Part shown: positions 1-11,746 of the stretch, in pieces
How positions within the stretch are numbered: the stretch's first letter is position 1
How the letters are laid out: the number at the start of each line of letters is the position of its first letter
NCBI GenBank assembly: GCA_021234155.1
Contig: JAJEKV010000003.1
Location: forward strand, 19,948,386-20,012,385
Origin: Isoetes taiwanensis
Taxonomy: Eukaryota > Streptophyta > Lycopodiopsida > Isoetales > Isoetaceae
DNA length: 64,000 nucleotides
Direction of reading: 5' to 3'
The notes under the pieces: generated by a model
Told to the model about the DNA's origin: nothing
The model's database searches: none
What the model saw: the letters and a program-made list of their open reading frames with translations, nothing else
Made by a program: the position numbers and the translations under genes

Positions 1-2040
1 TTTTTTTTTACAGTTTCATTCACTAGCTCTTTTGGTTTCAGTTTTTTTATAGTTTTTTCTAGGTCTTTCAATTTTTTGTAGTTTTTCAAGCACTGCTGTC
101 AGCACCACATTGCAACTGAAATCAACTTAGCTCTATTGTATCACAATGACTTAGAACAACATTGGTCCAATTATCAACCTTACCATAGGAATAACACAAA
201 TTAAAAAACATTGGTGAACGTAACAATGTTATGCACTTTAATCTGTATTTATAAGTTTTGTTCTATTCTATTCATATTTGCAAATGTCCTACCAGAGGCT
301 TTTAATATTAATGAAGTTTGAAGATTGAATATACAAAGACCAATGTAAGTTACATAACTTTTGGGTAATATCTGAGTTCTTCTAATGTATAAGCACCCTA
401 ATTAATTGTCTTTGCATATTTGAAAGCAAAAATATTAGCACTAACAACCAGACTTTGATAGTCTGTGATCTTTGGATTTTCAGGCTTGAATGTAAGCAAT
501 CACTCACCCTCCATTCTTTTTGTTGCTCATTATTAGATTGATGCTCATCATGTTCTCAATTATTAGATTGATCCGGACGTCGCCATGGCATTCTCAACAT
601 TGGTGTGCTTAATGGCCATTACTATCTAATCAACTCTATCAAAGAGGATCCTTCTAATGTACGTCTGTTTCTCAATCCACCTAATGTTGGCTCTTGTGTT
701 AATATGTCTGAGTTAGCTCTAAGTTTCCAGGCTCATGCTATTCCATTTAATCAATATGTCAAGGCTTCTAATAGTGGTTTCGACACCGACACGACCACTG
801 ATGTTGATCTGGAAAGTGCATATGCATCAAGTGGAGAAAGCAGTCCCCTCCATGCAGAGTCTAGAGTTGCATTTATTTTGGATGGTAATTCTGGCACTAA
901 TAGTGAATCAGGCATTGGAACAGATGAAATAGATCCCATATCCCCTGCAAGCACCACAGATACTTCAAATACTTCAAATTTTGTCTTGGTTGTAGATAAT
1001 AGTCCATTATGGGAAGAGAAGACAAGATAGTAGTTCATGTTAATATTGTGAAGGAGATGTAGGAAAGAGAGACAAAATAGTATTCATTTTGTGAAGGGGA
1101 TTAGAGAACAATTTATAGAGTTGGTGTATGAAGATCTCAAAGTCCAGTCCAAATTCTTTGTTTATTTTGTGAAAGGGGTTAGAGAATAATAATTTGTAGA
1201 GTTGCTGGTGCATGAAGATCTCAAGTTCTAGTTTCTAATTCTTTGTACGTGTTATTTACCAATCAACAAGAATGATGCTTGAATAATGGCAAGTTGGATA
1301 AGAGTAGTCCACTTTATTCTTCTATTATCATTAATATCAATAATTTTTAATATTGTTTTTGCATAAATAATATTTTTTTCCTATATTGTCGTATTGTGTT
1401 TAAAATTTTACAAGACATTCGATATTTCTTCTTTTATAGCTATTTGATATTAAAAGATGGAAAGACATCTCAATGCAATTTAAATCTAAAGAAGTCAAAG
1501 GTATAATAATTTGCTATCATTCATGACTTTTTCGTTATGAGGTTTGCATGATATTAAGCACAAATTTCGTTAGATTATAAAACAATTATCTACCAAAGGA
1601 CAATAATCTACCAAAAGACAGCAATCCCCTTTATATTCAAATCCAACTTGCTCAACTAGATACTCAAATATGCTTGCTCAACTCAAATAGGAGTATCTTT
1701 AATTCATTCGACCATGCACATAATCATACTCAAATACTATCCACTTGGTCATTGACCAAAACAGTTCTCTCTTCCTAATCGATTTTCTCCCACTAAAATT
1801 CCCACATCCCCTACAAAATCTATCATCTGGAGTTTATATTTTACAATTTTTATTTTTACAATTTTCATTTTTACAGTTTTTAACTTCTACGATTTTATAT
1901 TTATATTTTTTATTGTCATTTTTACAGTTTTTATTTTTACAGTTTTTATTTTTATAGTTTTTATTTGTCAACTATTATTTGTGCTCTTCTTTAATGGTTG
2001 TTATTCGATTTTTGTTATGGTACAGTGTGATTTGTTTATT
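1..2040 (+). repeat. 2.04-kb tandem unit, copy 1
   Basis: This is the cleanest copy of a unit that recurs with a 2037-bp offset (ACAG of the first block at 10, 2047 and 12385). It holds an AT-rich block with ACAGTTTTTATTT-like words (about 1830-1975), the 141-codon frame at 605-1030, and two near copies of a roughly 65-bp stretch at 1084-1226. It lacks the LINE tails, LTR element and 5.15-kb insertion present in copy 2, so it serves as an empty-site reference. Copy 2 lacks about 490 bp (310-800) found here. No known element family was recognised. Confidence 0.75.
605..1030 (+). CDS. Hypothetical Ser/Thr/Asp-rich protein, possibly repeat-borne
   Basis: A 141-codon open frame with no recognised domain. 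The C-terminal half is acidic and rich in Ser, Thr and Gly (motifs ESSPLHAES, SGTNSESGIG, SPASTTDTSNTSN). The second half recurs at 5655-5886 with few differences and without new stops, which suggests former coding use. There is no signal peptide or membrane segment. It lies inside a tandem repeat unit, so it may be a remnant of a mobile element gene rather than a host gene. It could equally be a chance open frame; the start ATG is simply the first in frame. Confidence 0.3.
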   Translation: MLNGHYYLINSIKEDPSNVRLFLNPPNVGSCVNMSELALSFQAHAIPFNQYVKASNSGFDTDTTTDVDLESAYASSGESSPLHAESRVAFILDGNSGTNSESGIGTDEIDPISPASTTDTSNTSNFVLVVDNSPLWEEKTR

Positions 2041-2165
2041 TTTTTTACAGTTTCATTCACTAACTCTTTTGGTTTCAAATTTTTTATAGTTTTTTATTCA
2101 CCAGGTCTTTTAATTTTTTGTAGTTTTTCAAGCACTGCTGTCAGCACCACATTGCAACTGAAACC

Positions 2166-2425
2166 AACTTCTCAGAGCACCATCTGTGCATGACTTGGCA
2201 TTATACATACTTGAGGTTCTAGATAAACGTCTGCAATTATTGAGCCCTCAGTAGTCATTATCTCTGCTTGTCTAGTATCATCATTACTGCAAAGGTTTTT
2301 CCCTTGAAAACCTTTCGAGGCAGGGGTTTTTTAATCCTAGTAGTAATGATTGTACTAGCCCATTGTATGGGTCCCATGACCTATTGGTCTCCGTGGACAT
2401 TAAAAAAACTATTCTATTCTATTCT
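2166..2425 (+). mobile_element. 5'-truncated LINE 3' end with (TATTC)n tail
   Basis: Copy 1 reads straight through this site (about position 149), so this is an insertion. The sequence matches 11834-12090, encodes the last codons of a LINE ORF2 (ending LQLLSPQ), and ends with GGTCTCCGTGGACAT followed by repeated CTATT units. The left junction shares AACTT with the target, so the exact 5' border is ambiguous. Confidence 0.7.
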
Positions 2426-2563
2426 TAACTCTACTGTATCACAGCGACTTAGAACAACATTGGTTCAGCCTTAGCAGAGGAATAACACAAATTAAAAAAC
2501 ATTGTTGAACGTAACAATGTTATGCACTTTAATCTGCATTTATAAGTTTTATGTTCTGGAGTA

Positions 2564-2798
2564 TGTTACGCCCAAAATATTTTGCAGACCATTGTAAATA
2601 TTGACATGCATGTTGTTGGGGGTTAATACAATGTCTCGGTGCATGTGGACATTGAGTTCATTGTGGTCGCATGGCCTAGTCTAAATGTGAAGTGCTCTAG
2701 ACAATTTAGACTAGGGGGTAGGTTACTTAGAATTTCTGATTAGAGCGACATTAGCTAAGGTAATGTTGTGGAAATTCTAGTGGCCTGATTCGGAGCCA
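2564..2798 (+). repeat. Truncated 5' LTR
   Basis: This stretch matches the first 235 bp or so of the 3' LTR starting at 3919. Identity stops at GATTCGGAGCCA, where the sequence jumps into an inverted 32-bp piece of the integrase gene (2795-2826, matching 3014-3045 reversed). Confidence 0.85.
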
Positions 2799-2837
2799 GA
2801 AATTCCCCGTGAATTTCACATCTCGAGAGATTTCATT

Positions 2838-3455
2838 GTGAAGTTGCCTCGTACTATGCATTACTATACTCAGATACTTGTCATTGTGGATAGGTTGACG
2901 AAGTATGCACGCTTTATACCTCTGACAAAGAATGCTGATGGCTTGGCGGTGGCCAAGGCTTATATGCAGCATGTATTTCCTATTTTTGGATTACCCAAAG
3001 CTATTGTAAGCGATCGAGATGTGAAATTCACGGGGAATTTCTGGCGCGAATTGTTCTCTGCATTAAAATGCACTCTTCAGTTCTCTAGTGGAGATCATTC
3101 GGAAATGGATGGACAAACTGAAAGAGTGAATCAGATTCTGGAGGATATGCTGAGATCTTATGTGGCCACTCAGCAATCCAGATGGGAGGACTATTTGCCA
3201 ATTGTAGAGTTTGCTTACAATAATGGGTTCCAACAGAGCGTCAAAACTAGCTCGTTTGTGGCTATATTTGGGAGAAATCCCAGAGGACCTGTATCGCTTG
3301 GTTTTGATGGGCTGAAAACTGATGCTGCTATAAGTATGCTTGAAGGCATGGATGTGACACTTGGGTTGTGTCAATTGCATATGAGACAGGCCCAGGATCG
3401 GGCAAGGGCACGTGCCAATTTGTCAAGAGTCCCGATCGAGCTACATGAGGGTTAG
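2838..3455 (+). pseudogene. Ty3/gypsy integrase, C-terminal part of the core
   Basis: The frame reads through the end of the integrase catalytic core. Visible landmarks are VIVDRLTKYARFIPL, SDRDVKFTGNFW (second catalytic Asp region), the DGQTERVNQ motif with the catalytic Glu, and FAYNNGFQQSVKTS. The upstream HHCC zinc-binding region and first Asp are missing because of the internal deletion. The frame stops at 3453-3455 and chromodomain coding resumes in another frame at 3518, so at least one frameshift separates them. This polyprotein would insert retroviral-type cDNA; here it is a relic. Confidence 0.85.
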
Positions 3456-3517
3456 ATGGTGTACCTTCGTGTGGTCTTCCCTGCAAATTTTGAAAAGAAA
3501 AGCAATATTGCCATTGC

Positions 3518-3892
3518 TTGCAGGAAAGAAACCAAAGCTCTCCCCACAGTGGTCCTTATAAGATTTTGAAGAAATATAGTGATGTTGCCTTCAAGTTGCA
3601 ACTCCCACCGAATGTGGACATTCATCCAGTTTTCCATGTGAGCCAATTGCGACCAGCTCTGGGGAAAGCTGTGAATGTTGTGCCTTCTCAGGAACACATG
3701 GTGGAGTTGGATAGAATCCCTACCCCTAAAAGAATATTGAATTCCCGGATAGTGCGGATCCGCCAAAGAGACCAGATGGAATTTCTGGTGAAGTGGAAAC
3801 ATAGACCTGTCTCAGAGGCGACGTGGGAGAGTCGTCGTTTCATGACTCAATATCCGGATGTTATGGCTCAATGGTCTGGAGCCGATTCTTGA
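3518..3892 (+). pseudogene. Integrase tail with chromodomain (chromovirus)
   Basis: The frame begins in the post-core GPYKILKKY region, typical of gypsy integrase C-termini, followed by HPVFHVSQLRP, and ends with a chromodomain: aromatic and charged residues in FLVKWKHRPVSEATWE match the chromo core (VKWKG..xxxxTWE). Chromodomains of this class guide integration towards marked chromatin. The frame is displaced from the integrase core frame at 2838-3455. The purine tract and 3' LTR follow within 30 bp of the stop codon, as expected at the end of pol. Confidence 0.85.
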
Positions 3893-3904
3893 GGACAAGA
3901 ATCC

Positions 3905-3918
3905 CAGGGGGGGAGTAA
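3905..3918 (+). other. Polypurine tract
   Basis: A run of eight G followed by AG lies directly before the TG of the 3' LTR. It would prime plus-strand cDNA synthesis. Confidence 0.8.
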
Positions 3919-5599
3919 TGTTACGCTCAAAATATTTTGCAGACCATTGTAAATATTGACATGCATGTTGTTGGGGGTTAATACAATGTCTCGGTGCATA
4001 TGGACATTGAGTTCATTGTGGTCGCATGGCCTAGTCTAAATGTGAAGTGCACTAGACAATTTAGACTAGGGGGTAGGTTACTTAGAATTTCTGATTAGAG
4101 CGACATTAGCTAAGGTAATGTTGCGGAAATTCTAGTGGCCTGATTCGGAGCCAAAGAATGCCCCAGTGAGTAGGAATATTCTCAGGGGTGGCGCCCACTT
4201 ATGTGGACGCCAATTTGCCCCCATATAGTTCACTGCTCCTTTTGTTGCAAATGCGATACTTATGTGCACCCATAAATTCCTTAGGTAAGGAAATAGAATT
4301 TCCTTAATAATGGTTGATATTGGGGGCTGGTATCACACTTTTGGGCTGCTGTAGCAGCAGCAAATTTGCATTGAACGTGAGTGAACCCGAGTGATCCAAA
4401 AGGGGTAAAAACGAAGGCTGGAAGGAGGCAAGTAGCAAGAGAAGGGAGCTGATTTGCAGCAGGAGGAATAGGCAATTCGAAGTTGAAGGAATTGGTTTAT
4501 GATCTGCTGAACCCGAGTTGCAGTAGAGAAGCTTTACTTCGGTAAGCCTTGGGCTGGATGCAATCCGGTTGTGGCTCTTTGGGCAAGCTAACTGTAATGA
4601 ATACAGTGGGCAAAGGCTTACCATAGTTTTAAGACTTCATAGTAACTGGTATGGGCTTGTTCCCTGGAACCAGAGTAAACCGTAAACCAAGACCTTATGA
4701 ATTGCTAAATTCCTTCCTCACAAAGCTCGGTAGAATAAGCTGAGTTAAGCTTGGGATGCTTATCCAGCTCTGGCCGGGCATTAGGTTGCTACTGCAACCA
4801 AGAAGCTGCAGGCCGGGATGTTTTACGGAGCTTCTGGGCTTCTTTCTTCTAATGCCCTCTGTCCTATATTGAAGCAAGTGTAAACTTGTTTCATTAGCTG
4901 ACCTATTATGACTGGTGAGATGGCTGCTTAGTGCTGGTATATATGGGACAGTACTAAGTGACCATCAACAGTTTAGTGTTATAAGAGTGTCTTGCTTTAC
5001 TCTGTATACACGATTTGACATCGTGAGTTCTATGCAGAGTAGATAAACACTGGGTGTTTATCATATGGGAGTTTTTATGCAAGCATATGATTAGATAAGT
5101 GTGGCTTATCTTAATAGGAACTTCAGGTGCTAGTGAGATGAAATCTATCACTGGTATGGGACGCTGATGGACGTAGTCAATAGTCTATTGTTCTGGGTTC
5201 TTATGATGCTTGCAGTTTCTCCCTCACTCTGGATCCACCAGCGCGGGGGTTCTAGACGACGTACTGTCTAGATATGGTGGGGTGTGTCTGCTTGGCAGAT
5301 GCTATGGTGCGTGTGGTGGATTCCATATGTGTGTACTTGCAGTCCGTCAGTCATTGCTTCCTCTTGATATTACGGGATAACTTCTATGAATGTTACTAAC
5401 ACGTGTAAGCTTGTGCAGGCTGTTTGATGGCTGATGGAGCGTACGTGTGCATTTAATTATCTTGTGTTGTCGTCTTGTTATCTGTATACGTGGCTTTCAT
5501 GTATATAGCCTCGTGGGAGGCAGTACTTGTTCTGTGTACTCTGATGGTTTATGTGAATACAAATCGAAATTTTTGGTACTAAAATTTTGGTTCGTAACA
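3919..5599 (+). repeat. 3' LTR, 1,681 bp
   Basis: Starts TGTTACGCTC and ends TTCGTAACA, with 7-bp terminal inverted repeats. The first part matches 2564-2798 and the 3962-4481 part matches 12525-13044. Directly after it comes the GAGTA target duplication. No reading frame in it looks real. Confidence 0.88.
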
Positions 5600-5654
5600 G
5601 AGTATTACTGGCATTTCTCATATTTGCAAATGTCCTACTAGAGCCTTTTAATGT

Positions 5655-5886
5655 TAATGTTGATCTGGAAAGTGCATATGCATCAAGTGAAGAAAGCAGT
5701 CCCCTCCATGCAGAGTCTAGAGTTGCATTTATTTTGGATAGTAATTCTGGCACTAATAGTGAATCAGGCATTGGAACAGACGAAATAGATCCCATATCCC
5801 CTGCAAGCACCATAGATACTTCAAATACTTCAAATTTTGTCTTGGTTGTAGATAATAGTCCATTATGGGAAGAGAAGACAAGATAG
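5655..5886 (+). pseudogene. Truncated second copy of the Ser/Thr-rich frame
   Basis: Near-identical to the C-terminal part of the 605-1030 frame, starting at the shared VDLESAYASS. The N-terminal part is lost with the 490-bp deletion. The stop codon is conserved. Confidence 0.5.
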
Positions 5887-6244
5887 TAGTTCATGTGAAT
5901 ATTGTGAAGGAGATGAAGGAAAGAGAGACAAAATAGTATCCATTTTGTGAAGGGGGTTAGAGAACAATTTATAGAGTTGGTGTATGAAGATCTCAAAGTC
6001 CAGTCCAAATTCTTTGTTTATTTTGTGAAAGGGGTTAGAGAATAATAATTTGTAGAGTTGCTGGTGCATGAAGATCTCAAGTTCTAGTTTCTAATTCTTT
6101 GTACGTGTTATTTACCAATCAACAAGAATGATGCTTGAATAATGGCAAGTTGGATAAGAGTAGTCCACTTTATTCTTCTATTATCATTAATATCAATAAT
6201 TTTTGGGTTGCCCCTAGGGGGCAAACCCTCGTTTATGTGGGTTT

Positions 6245-6637
6245 GTGGGATATACTGAGTATATGCTGGAATATACTCAATATATGTTGATGACTGCTAA
6301 AAACCCTTTGTTCCCTGTAAATGCACGGTCAGTTGCGTTGTGGATCAAGGATGTTCTGGACCGGGTAACTAGCAGCTCCAATCTGATGAATAAGAACACA
6401 GCAGGGAGCAGTTTGGACGAGACAAGGGCGGCAAATTGGAGCTCAGGAAAGCGCAGATGCTTTCTTCTTGCCGCCTTGCTTCTGTTGCTTCAGGGATGTA
6501 TTGATCGGCTTTCTCCTGTTCATTCTCTTGCTGCTTTGCCATGCTTTTCGCTTCAAGGTCAGTATGCTCTTCCCATTCAATCCCCTGGCATTGCGATTTC
6601 GCCACAATACAGCCCGGTTCTTTACTTGGTTCTCTGA
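6245..6637 (+). pseudogene. Possible captured 5' exon region, unknown gene
   Basis: An open frame of 130 codons at the left end of the 5.15-kb insertion. In-frame ATGs precede NPLFPVNARSVALWI and a Leu-rich stretch, then the frame runs past a likely donor (CAAGGTCAG near 6555). No family is recognised. Weak resemblance of 6440-6490 to the GC-rich 5' ends of the poly(A) retroelements at 22756 and 32124 was noted and not pursued. Confidence 0.25.
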
Positions 6638-7631
6638 ATTAACCCTTATTTTCTGCAGGGTTCTTGATGGGTCTGAGTATCTCTGCTTAGGATCTGCTTG
6701 TTTGCGGGCAGGGAGGCGGCATCATCCTTATGTCTTTGTTTTGGTTTGTTGTCTTCCAGCATTTGTGTTTCATTTTAGATCTTAGCTTTTTTTGTGAAGA
6801 TAGATGAAGTACAGCAGAATTGATCCATTTGTGCTTCTTAGGTTTGGCGAAACTGCTGAACCGGCCTTTTCTGCTTCCATTGCCTGTTGGTTTCTCTGTT
6901 TTAAACCTTCACTTCAAAGAATCAGTTGCTTAATGTTTAGTATTCTCCATCTCGATGTTGATAGAGTATTGGAAATTGAATTCAATGATCTACGCTCCTA
7001 GTCCAGTCTCTGAAAAAGATTTGAATCTTTTGCAGTCTCATCAACAAATGCTTTCCCAGATGGTAATTTTCCATTGCATGCAATGCTACTTTAGTATGAT
7101 TTGCATGCTGATTGTGGGTGATTTCACAATTTTTAGGATACGAGAGGGGCAAATATATTGACGAAGATGCGCCGTCAAATAGTTATCGGCAAACTGGTAA
7201 GCTAGAAGTCTTAGAATTTTGCCTCTATACATGTATTTTTACCTAATTATTAAACATGTGCATTAGAACCTACAGCACCCTTAAATGAGATTTAGAGGTG
7301 TACAAAAGGTCTGGATCCTCTGGTAGAGCAGAGGGGAAGGAAGAAAGCACATAAGGAAGCAACGCCGTTGCGTGTCATATTTTAATTGTTTTAACTAGCT
7401 GTGCAAAGATGCTTTTCTCATGCATTGAAAGTTCAGTTCTTTTGAAAATAGTGCGCAATCGGCTTTACTTCTGCAGCGCGTATGGTAGTTAAGCTATTGA
7501 GGTCTTAGAATCGTGTTTTTGAATGCAAGCAAGAATGTGATTCGGATATTGGATTCTGCACCTAATAACATCTCTTTAGTCTGTCTATTTTTTTTTCTTG
7601 CAGTACTTAAACTTGACTGTTCCATTTGCAG

Positions 7632-7705
7632 GTGCATGCACATGCAGAAAGGGCTATATTGGTGAATTCGTCATATGCAGAAGCATACAATAATTTGCGT
7701 CAAAG
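7632..7705 (+). pseudogene. TPR-like exon fragment
   Basis: Bounded upstream by TTTGCAG. Phase 0 reads a peptide containing AERAILV and SYAEAYNNL, which has the spacing of a tetratricopeptide repeat helix pair and is closest, by memory of the family, to TPRs of SPINDLY/O-GlcNAc transferases. No second TPR is seen in the following few hundred bases. It is best read as a captured or decayed exon. Confidence 0.3.
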
Positions 7706-8454
7706 TTCTTTCAATTGCTGAATTTGTAGAAAAGGGCAGACTGGAAAATGAGGATTTGAGAACTGATTAATCTGTTGTGAATGAAAGTTTTAAAAATATA
7801 TCAGTATGCATGCTTCTATGTGCAATTTCGTGTTCTGTTAACAACGGTGTTCCAGTTATGCAAACGTGAAGACTCCAGAATGACATGTCCGAACCTGCCT
7901 TTATTTTACATCTGTATGTATATCGGTATAGAGTGCTTATTATGCAGATTTTCTGCAGTGGAAAACATCTTAAATACTGTTGTAATATTTCAGGAGTCTC
8001 ACATACACTCATTAATCAGTGTCCCTTTTTTTTGGAATTATTACAAGGAATCTAATAGTTGGTCTGCACATTGTGCTTCAGGAATAGTTGGAGCATGCAA
8101 AATATAGAATGGTTCAACTCAAACTGGTAACGTTAGTGGCCCCAAGACATTCTAGCTGGTTTAGCTTCGCATGGTTTATTTAGATTCATTTTATATGCTT
8201 AGGACAAAACTTTTTTTATAACTTACAGTCAGATTGCACCCATCCGAGCTTCTTGGCTGCTTTGTTGGAGGTAATTCTATATCTCATCATGAAGAAGCTT
8301 TTGAGAAATACTTAGGCAGGAAATTGTTATCTACTTTGCTGTATATTTGTAACAATGGCTTAGATAGTTACGTCCAATGAGGTTTGCCATTTCTGGAGCA
8401 GTTTAGACATGCTGCCCTACTGTCAGTTATAGTATCAGTTAACGGTTCTTGCAG

Positions 8455-8532
8455 GTATGTGGCTTGCTGATTTTGCACACGCATCCGGAAGTGCACTTTC
8501 TGCCATGGTATCAGATTGTTTCAAATGGCTTG
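8455..8532 (+). pseudogene. Exon-like 78-bp segment
   Basis: Flanked by TTCTTGCAG and GGTAAGCTT, a strong acceptor and donor. Two frames are open: phase 0 (26 codons) and phase 2, which reads MWLADFAHASGSALSAM. No family recognised. It lies in the same captured block as the TPR-like exon. Confidence 0.3.
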
Positions 8533-9912
8533 GTAAGCTTACTCTTTGCCTTTTTTTCCTTGATATTTGGTTTAACCGTCAGCATAATTGTTACATTTTT
8601 GCAACTGGCATGGAGGGGTTTGTGGAAGATCCTTCTGAATGTTTGCCATTGCAATCACCTCCACGTAGCATATTGTTGCAGGCTCTGCCTTGTGGGCTTT
8701 AATCTTGGGTGCAAGCTACTGCCTATTTACAAATAGATTCTATAAGTTCAAAATGCTAATTTCAATTTCAAGTATGCATGTCGACATGCACACATGTGGT
8801 GAGCGCATATGTTTATGTGGTTGGGAACAATTTGATTAAGCTTTGTTCTCAAATAATGCTGAACACAGCTATGGACCAGTTTATAATGAACAAATACAAC
8901 TTGTGTCCCAATTTTCAGAAGTAATTGTAGAAATATCTAAATGCTGACGAATCTAAAATATTAAAGGCAGAATTTAACTCGCCGCAAATCAATTATTTCC
9001 TGCTTCTGTTGCCAGTGTTACAAAGTGCCGCATGGAACCTCTATTTATTTCAAACTGAATTCTTATGATTGACTAGCTCAATTTTCCAAACAACTACAAA
9101 TTATCATGCATTAGATATATCATGAGTATATTCTAGAGTTACATTTTTGAAGCAAATGTTATAATTTTTCTGCATTATGTTGAGTAAATGGATTTTTGAG
9201 TCTATTTCATGCTTTGCACAGGTACTGTTTTCTTATATCTTGGAATGCAATGTTTGGATATTCAATGCAATTTCCCCTCATTGAAGTCTTTCCCAGTTTT
9301 TCTTCATAGTAATGATCCATTGTTACAAGGACAATGTTATTTTATTATATCTGGATCAACACCATTGGTTTTAACACAGCCAATAACATCTTACTACTTA
9401 CTCCCTCTTCTCCATAAAGCATGGCCTAGGGTATTTGCCTATGTTTTATTCCACTCGTGTTTTAACTCTGATTTATAAGCCTTTCACAGGAATAAAATGT
9501 GTAGGTACGAGCATCTAAGATTTTGCTCCAGAAGAAGATGATGAAGCTTGCTGCAAAAAAGAATGCCTAAAGCAACAGGTTGCAGCAATTTGTTTTTTCA
9601 TTGCATGCATGCATCTTTGATGACATAACTTGATATTTTGGCAGCTTCATCTTACTCATGGTCATGCAAAGGGATGTGTAACATACATTAGATGAGAAAA
9701 GGCATGTTTAACAATCACAGAGTATGGCTTTTACTGGAGATGCTCTGACAAATTTGTAGTTGTGGTTGTGCAACTCTAAAAAATAGAGAACGTTAAACCA
9801 TTTAAACATTGACTATGATCAGAGTTGCTTGATATTTTTTGCCTATATGATTCTCCTTTACCATTAGCCTGGTTGGAGAGCAAAATAGATTTAAAACAGC
9901 CACATTAAATTG

Positions 9913-10527
9913 TTAAAATGTAGGCCTGACAAAAAAAGTATCTCTCAACTTCATATGCCTTATAGTCAATTCACATACCTTAGTATTACCTTGGGCATAT
10001 GCTACACTGTCTTCTTGCACAGATGAACAATTGGAACTTTGATCATTCTCCTTGACCTTATAGTTCGAAGCACACTTCCTCTCACAGTCTTCAGATATCT
10101 CTTCGGCTCCTTTTAATTTATTACCTACAAACACTTCAAAACCTGTATACTTTATACTGCATTGTGCATCGTTTTTGGAAGTCTCAATGCCCTATATATG
10201 TGTTCCATACACATCAACAACTTTACTATCAATGTCGTCATCTAAGTAAGCCTGAAAGTCACCATTATCACAATCAATCCCATACTTAATTGCATCCACT
10301 GCAAACCTCTTTATGGCTATGGTCTTATTTCCCTGAAAATCAGCTAGAAGCTTTCCACAATCATCTAAAGAAGTAGCATTGCTTAAAGCATCATTGTTGG
10401 AATGATGCACTCCATGGATCCAACAAAGGTGGAGAACTGATGACATCAGTTTCCTAACTTTGCAGCTCTCCCTGTCTTTATTCACGGCAATAGCTTTGTT
10501 CTTGCTGCCAGAATTCACACTGGTCAA
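9913..10527 (-). pseudogene. Minus-strand exon-like block, unknown gene
   Basis: Two minus-strand open stretches (10192-10527 and 9913-10134) read charged, non-repetitive peptides (AIKRFAVDAIKYGIDCD; GAEEISEDCERKC). Neither shows a known domain. They oppose the plus-strand exon-like pieces of the same insertion, so fragments of more than one gene may have been captured. Confidence 0.25.
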
Positions 10528-11746
10528 TTATTATATGCTCCTGCTTTGCAGCCAAATACAAATGCAGCTGAACTCCTCCAAATTCACGAGAGGACCATCA
10601 ATGGATATATTCCTTTGTACCCAGATTGAATATAAACGAGACAGCGACCGTGGCATTCAAAGAATCTATAGGAGTCTAATTATAAAAGGGAAGCGAATTT
10701 TTATATTAAATTTAATACATGATGATGCTCCAAGTAATCCTATTTTACCAGGCAAAGCTAAGTACTTTGAGAAAATAGTAGAGTCTTTTGAATTTGCTTG
10801 ATCCAGCAATTTTATGCAACGTTGCAGGAATTCCATCTCAAGTTTTATGCAGAAAGCAATGTTTCTGATACTATAATGCTGATCAGACATGTTACCAAAA
10901 AGGACTAGTAGAAAATAATAACACATAATGAACCTTACAACATTTAGGAAGACACCTATTGTGATAGATTCCTTACATCATCTTCATTGATTCTTAAAAT
11001 TGAGTTCAAAGGATTCAATCTTCCCCACTCTTTGACCATGACTTGGAGAACCATGTTGTTTCACCAAGACTTCGCTATGGAATTCCCATGTGGTTTGGTG
11101 GGTGGCTAGGCTCTGATGCCCACCTACGACATTGGCTCTATTAAATGTCTTTTCTAACCCAACAAAAATAGAGATGTCTGCCCACTTAGGGATTTTGGAA
11201 GATAAAGGTAGTTCGTTGACTACAAAGGATTTCGTTTCTAAATGTTCGGGGTTATGGTTTTGAATTGATTGTCAAAATATGACTTTGAACTATGATTTAA
11301 GCCACTTCACCCTCCGGCCATGGAGGGCAACCCTCCGTGCGCAGCACCTTGTTAATATTGTTTTTGCATAAATAATATTTTTTTTCCTATATTGTCGTAT
11401 TGTGTTTAAAATTCTACAAGACATTCGATATTTCTTCTTTTATAGCTATTTGATATTAAAAGATGGAAAGACATCTCAATGCAATTTAAATCTAAAGAAG
11501 TCAAAGGTATAATAATTTGCTATCATTCATGACTTTTTCGTTATGAGGTTTGCATGATATTAAGCACAAATTTCGTTAGATTATAAAACAATTATCTACC
11601 AAAGGACAATAATCTACCAAAAGACAGCAATCCCCTTTATATTCAAATCCAACTTGCTCAACTAGATACTCAAATATGCTTGCTCAACTCAAATAGGAGT
11701 ATCTTTAATTCATTCGACCATGCACATAATCATACTCAAATACTAT

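Larger units (their letters stand above)
2564..5599 (+). mobile_element. Ty3/gypsy chromovirus, internally deleted, with 5-bp target duplication
   Basis: The element begins TGTTACG and ends CGTAACA and is flanked by GAGTA on both sides (2559-2563 and 5600-5604). Copy 1 of the tandem unit shows the empty site near 245-265. The 5' LTR is cut to about 235 bp. Most of gag-pol is gone; the 3' part of integrase, a chromodomain, a purine tract and a complete 1,681-bp 3' LTR remain. Orientation is plus. It cannot move by itself: protease, RT, RNase H, primer-binding site and a full 5' LTR are missing. Confidence 0.9.
6205..11351. mobile_element. 5.15-kb insertion with captured exon-like pieces
   Basis: Comparison with copy 1 (1341-1353) defines the borders to within the TT shared by both sides. 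The left end is GGGTTGCCC; its reverse complement GGGCAACCC lies at 11325-11333. A short hairpin (CCCTCC at 11310-11315, GGAGGG at 11322-11327) sits near the right end. The interior has several stretches bordered by AG and GT that read like plant exons, on both strands (minus: 9913-10134 and 10192-10527), but no transposase. It may be a Helitron-like or other non-autonomous DNA transposon that picked up gene fragments. Class unassigned. Confidence 0.6.

Noticed and set aside
751..1038. Minus-strand frames opposite 605-1030
   Set aside because: Both copies have antisense openness because the plus frame avoids complementary stops; no motif supports them.
5447..5641. 64-codon frame at the end of the 3' LTR
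   Set aside because: It crosses the LTR border and target duplication, so it cannot be an ancestral gene.
7632..8532. A functional SPINDLY-like O-fucosyl/GlcNAc transferase gene
   Set aside because: Only one TPR-like exon is visible; no catalytic domain and no chain of further exons.
6205..11351. Canonical Helitron
   Set aside because: No 5' TC or 3' CTRR at the borders and insertion is not between A and T, despite the hairpin and captured exon-like pieces.
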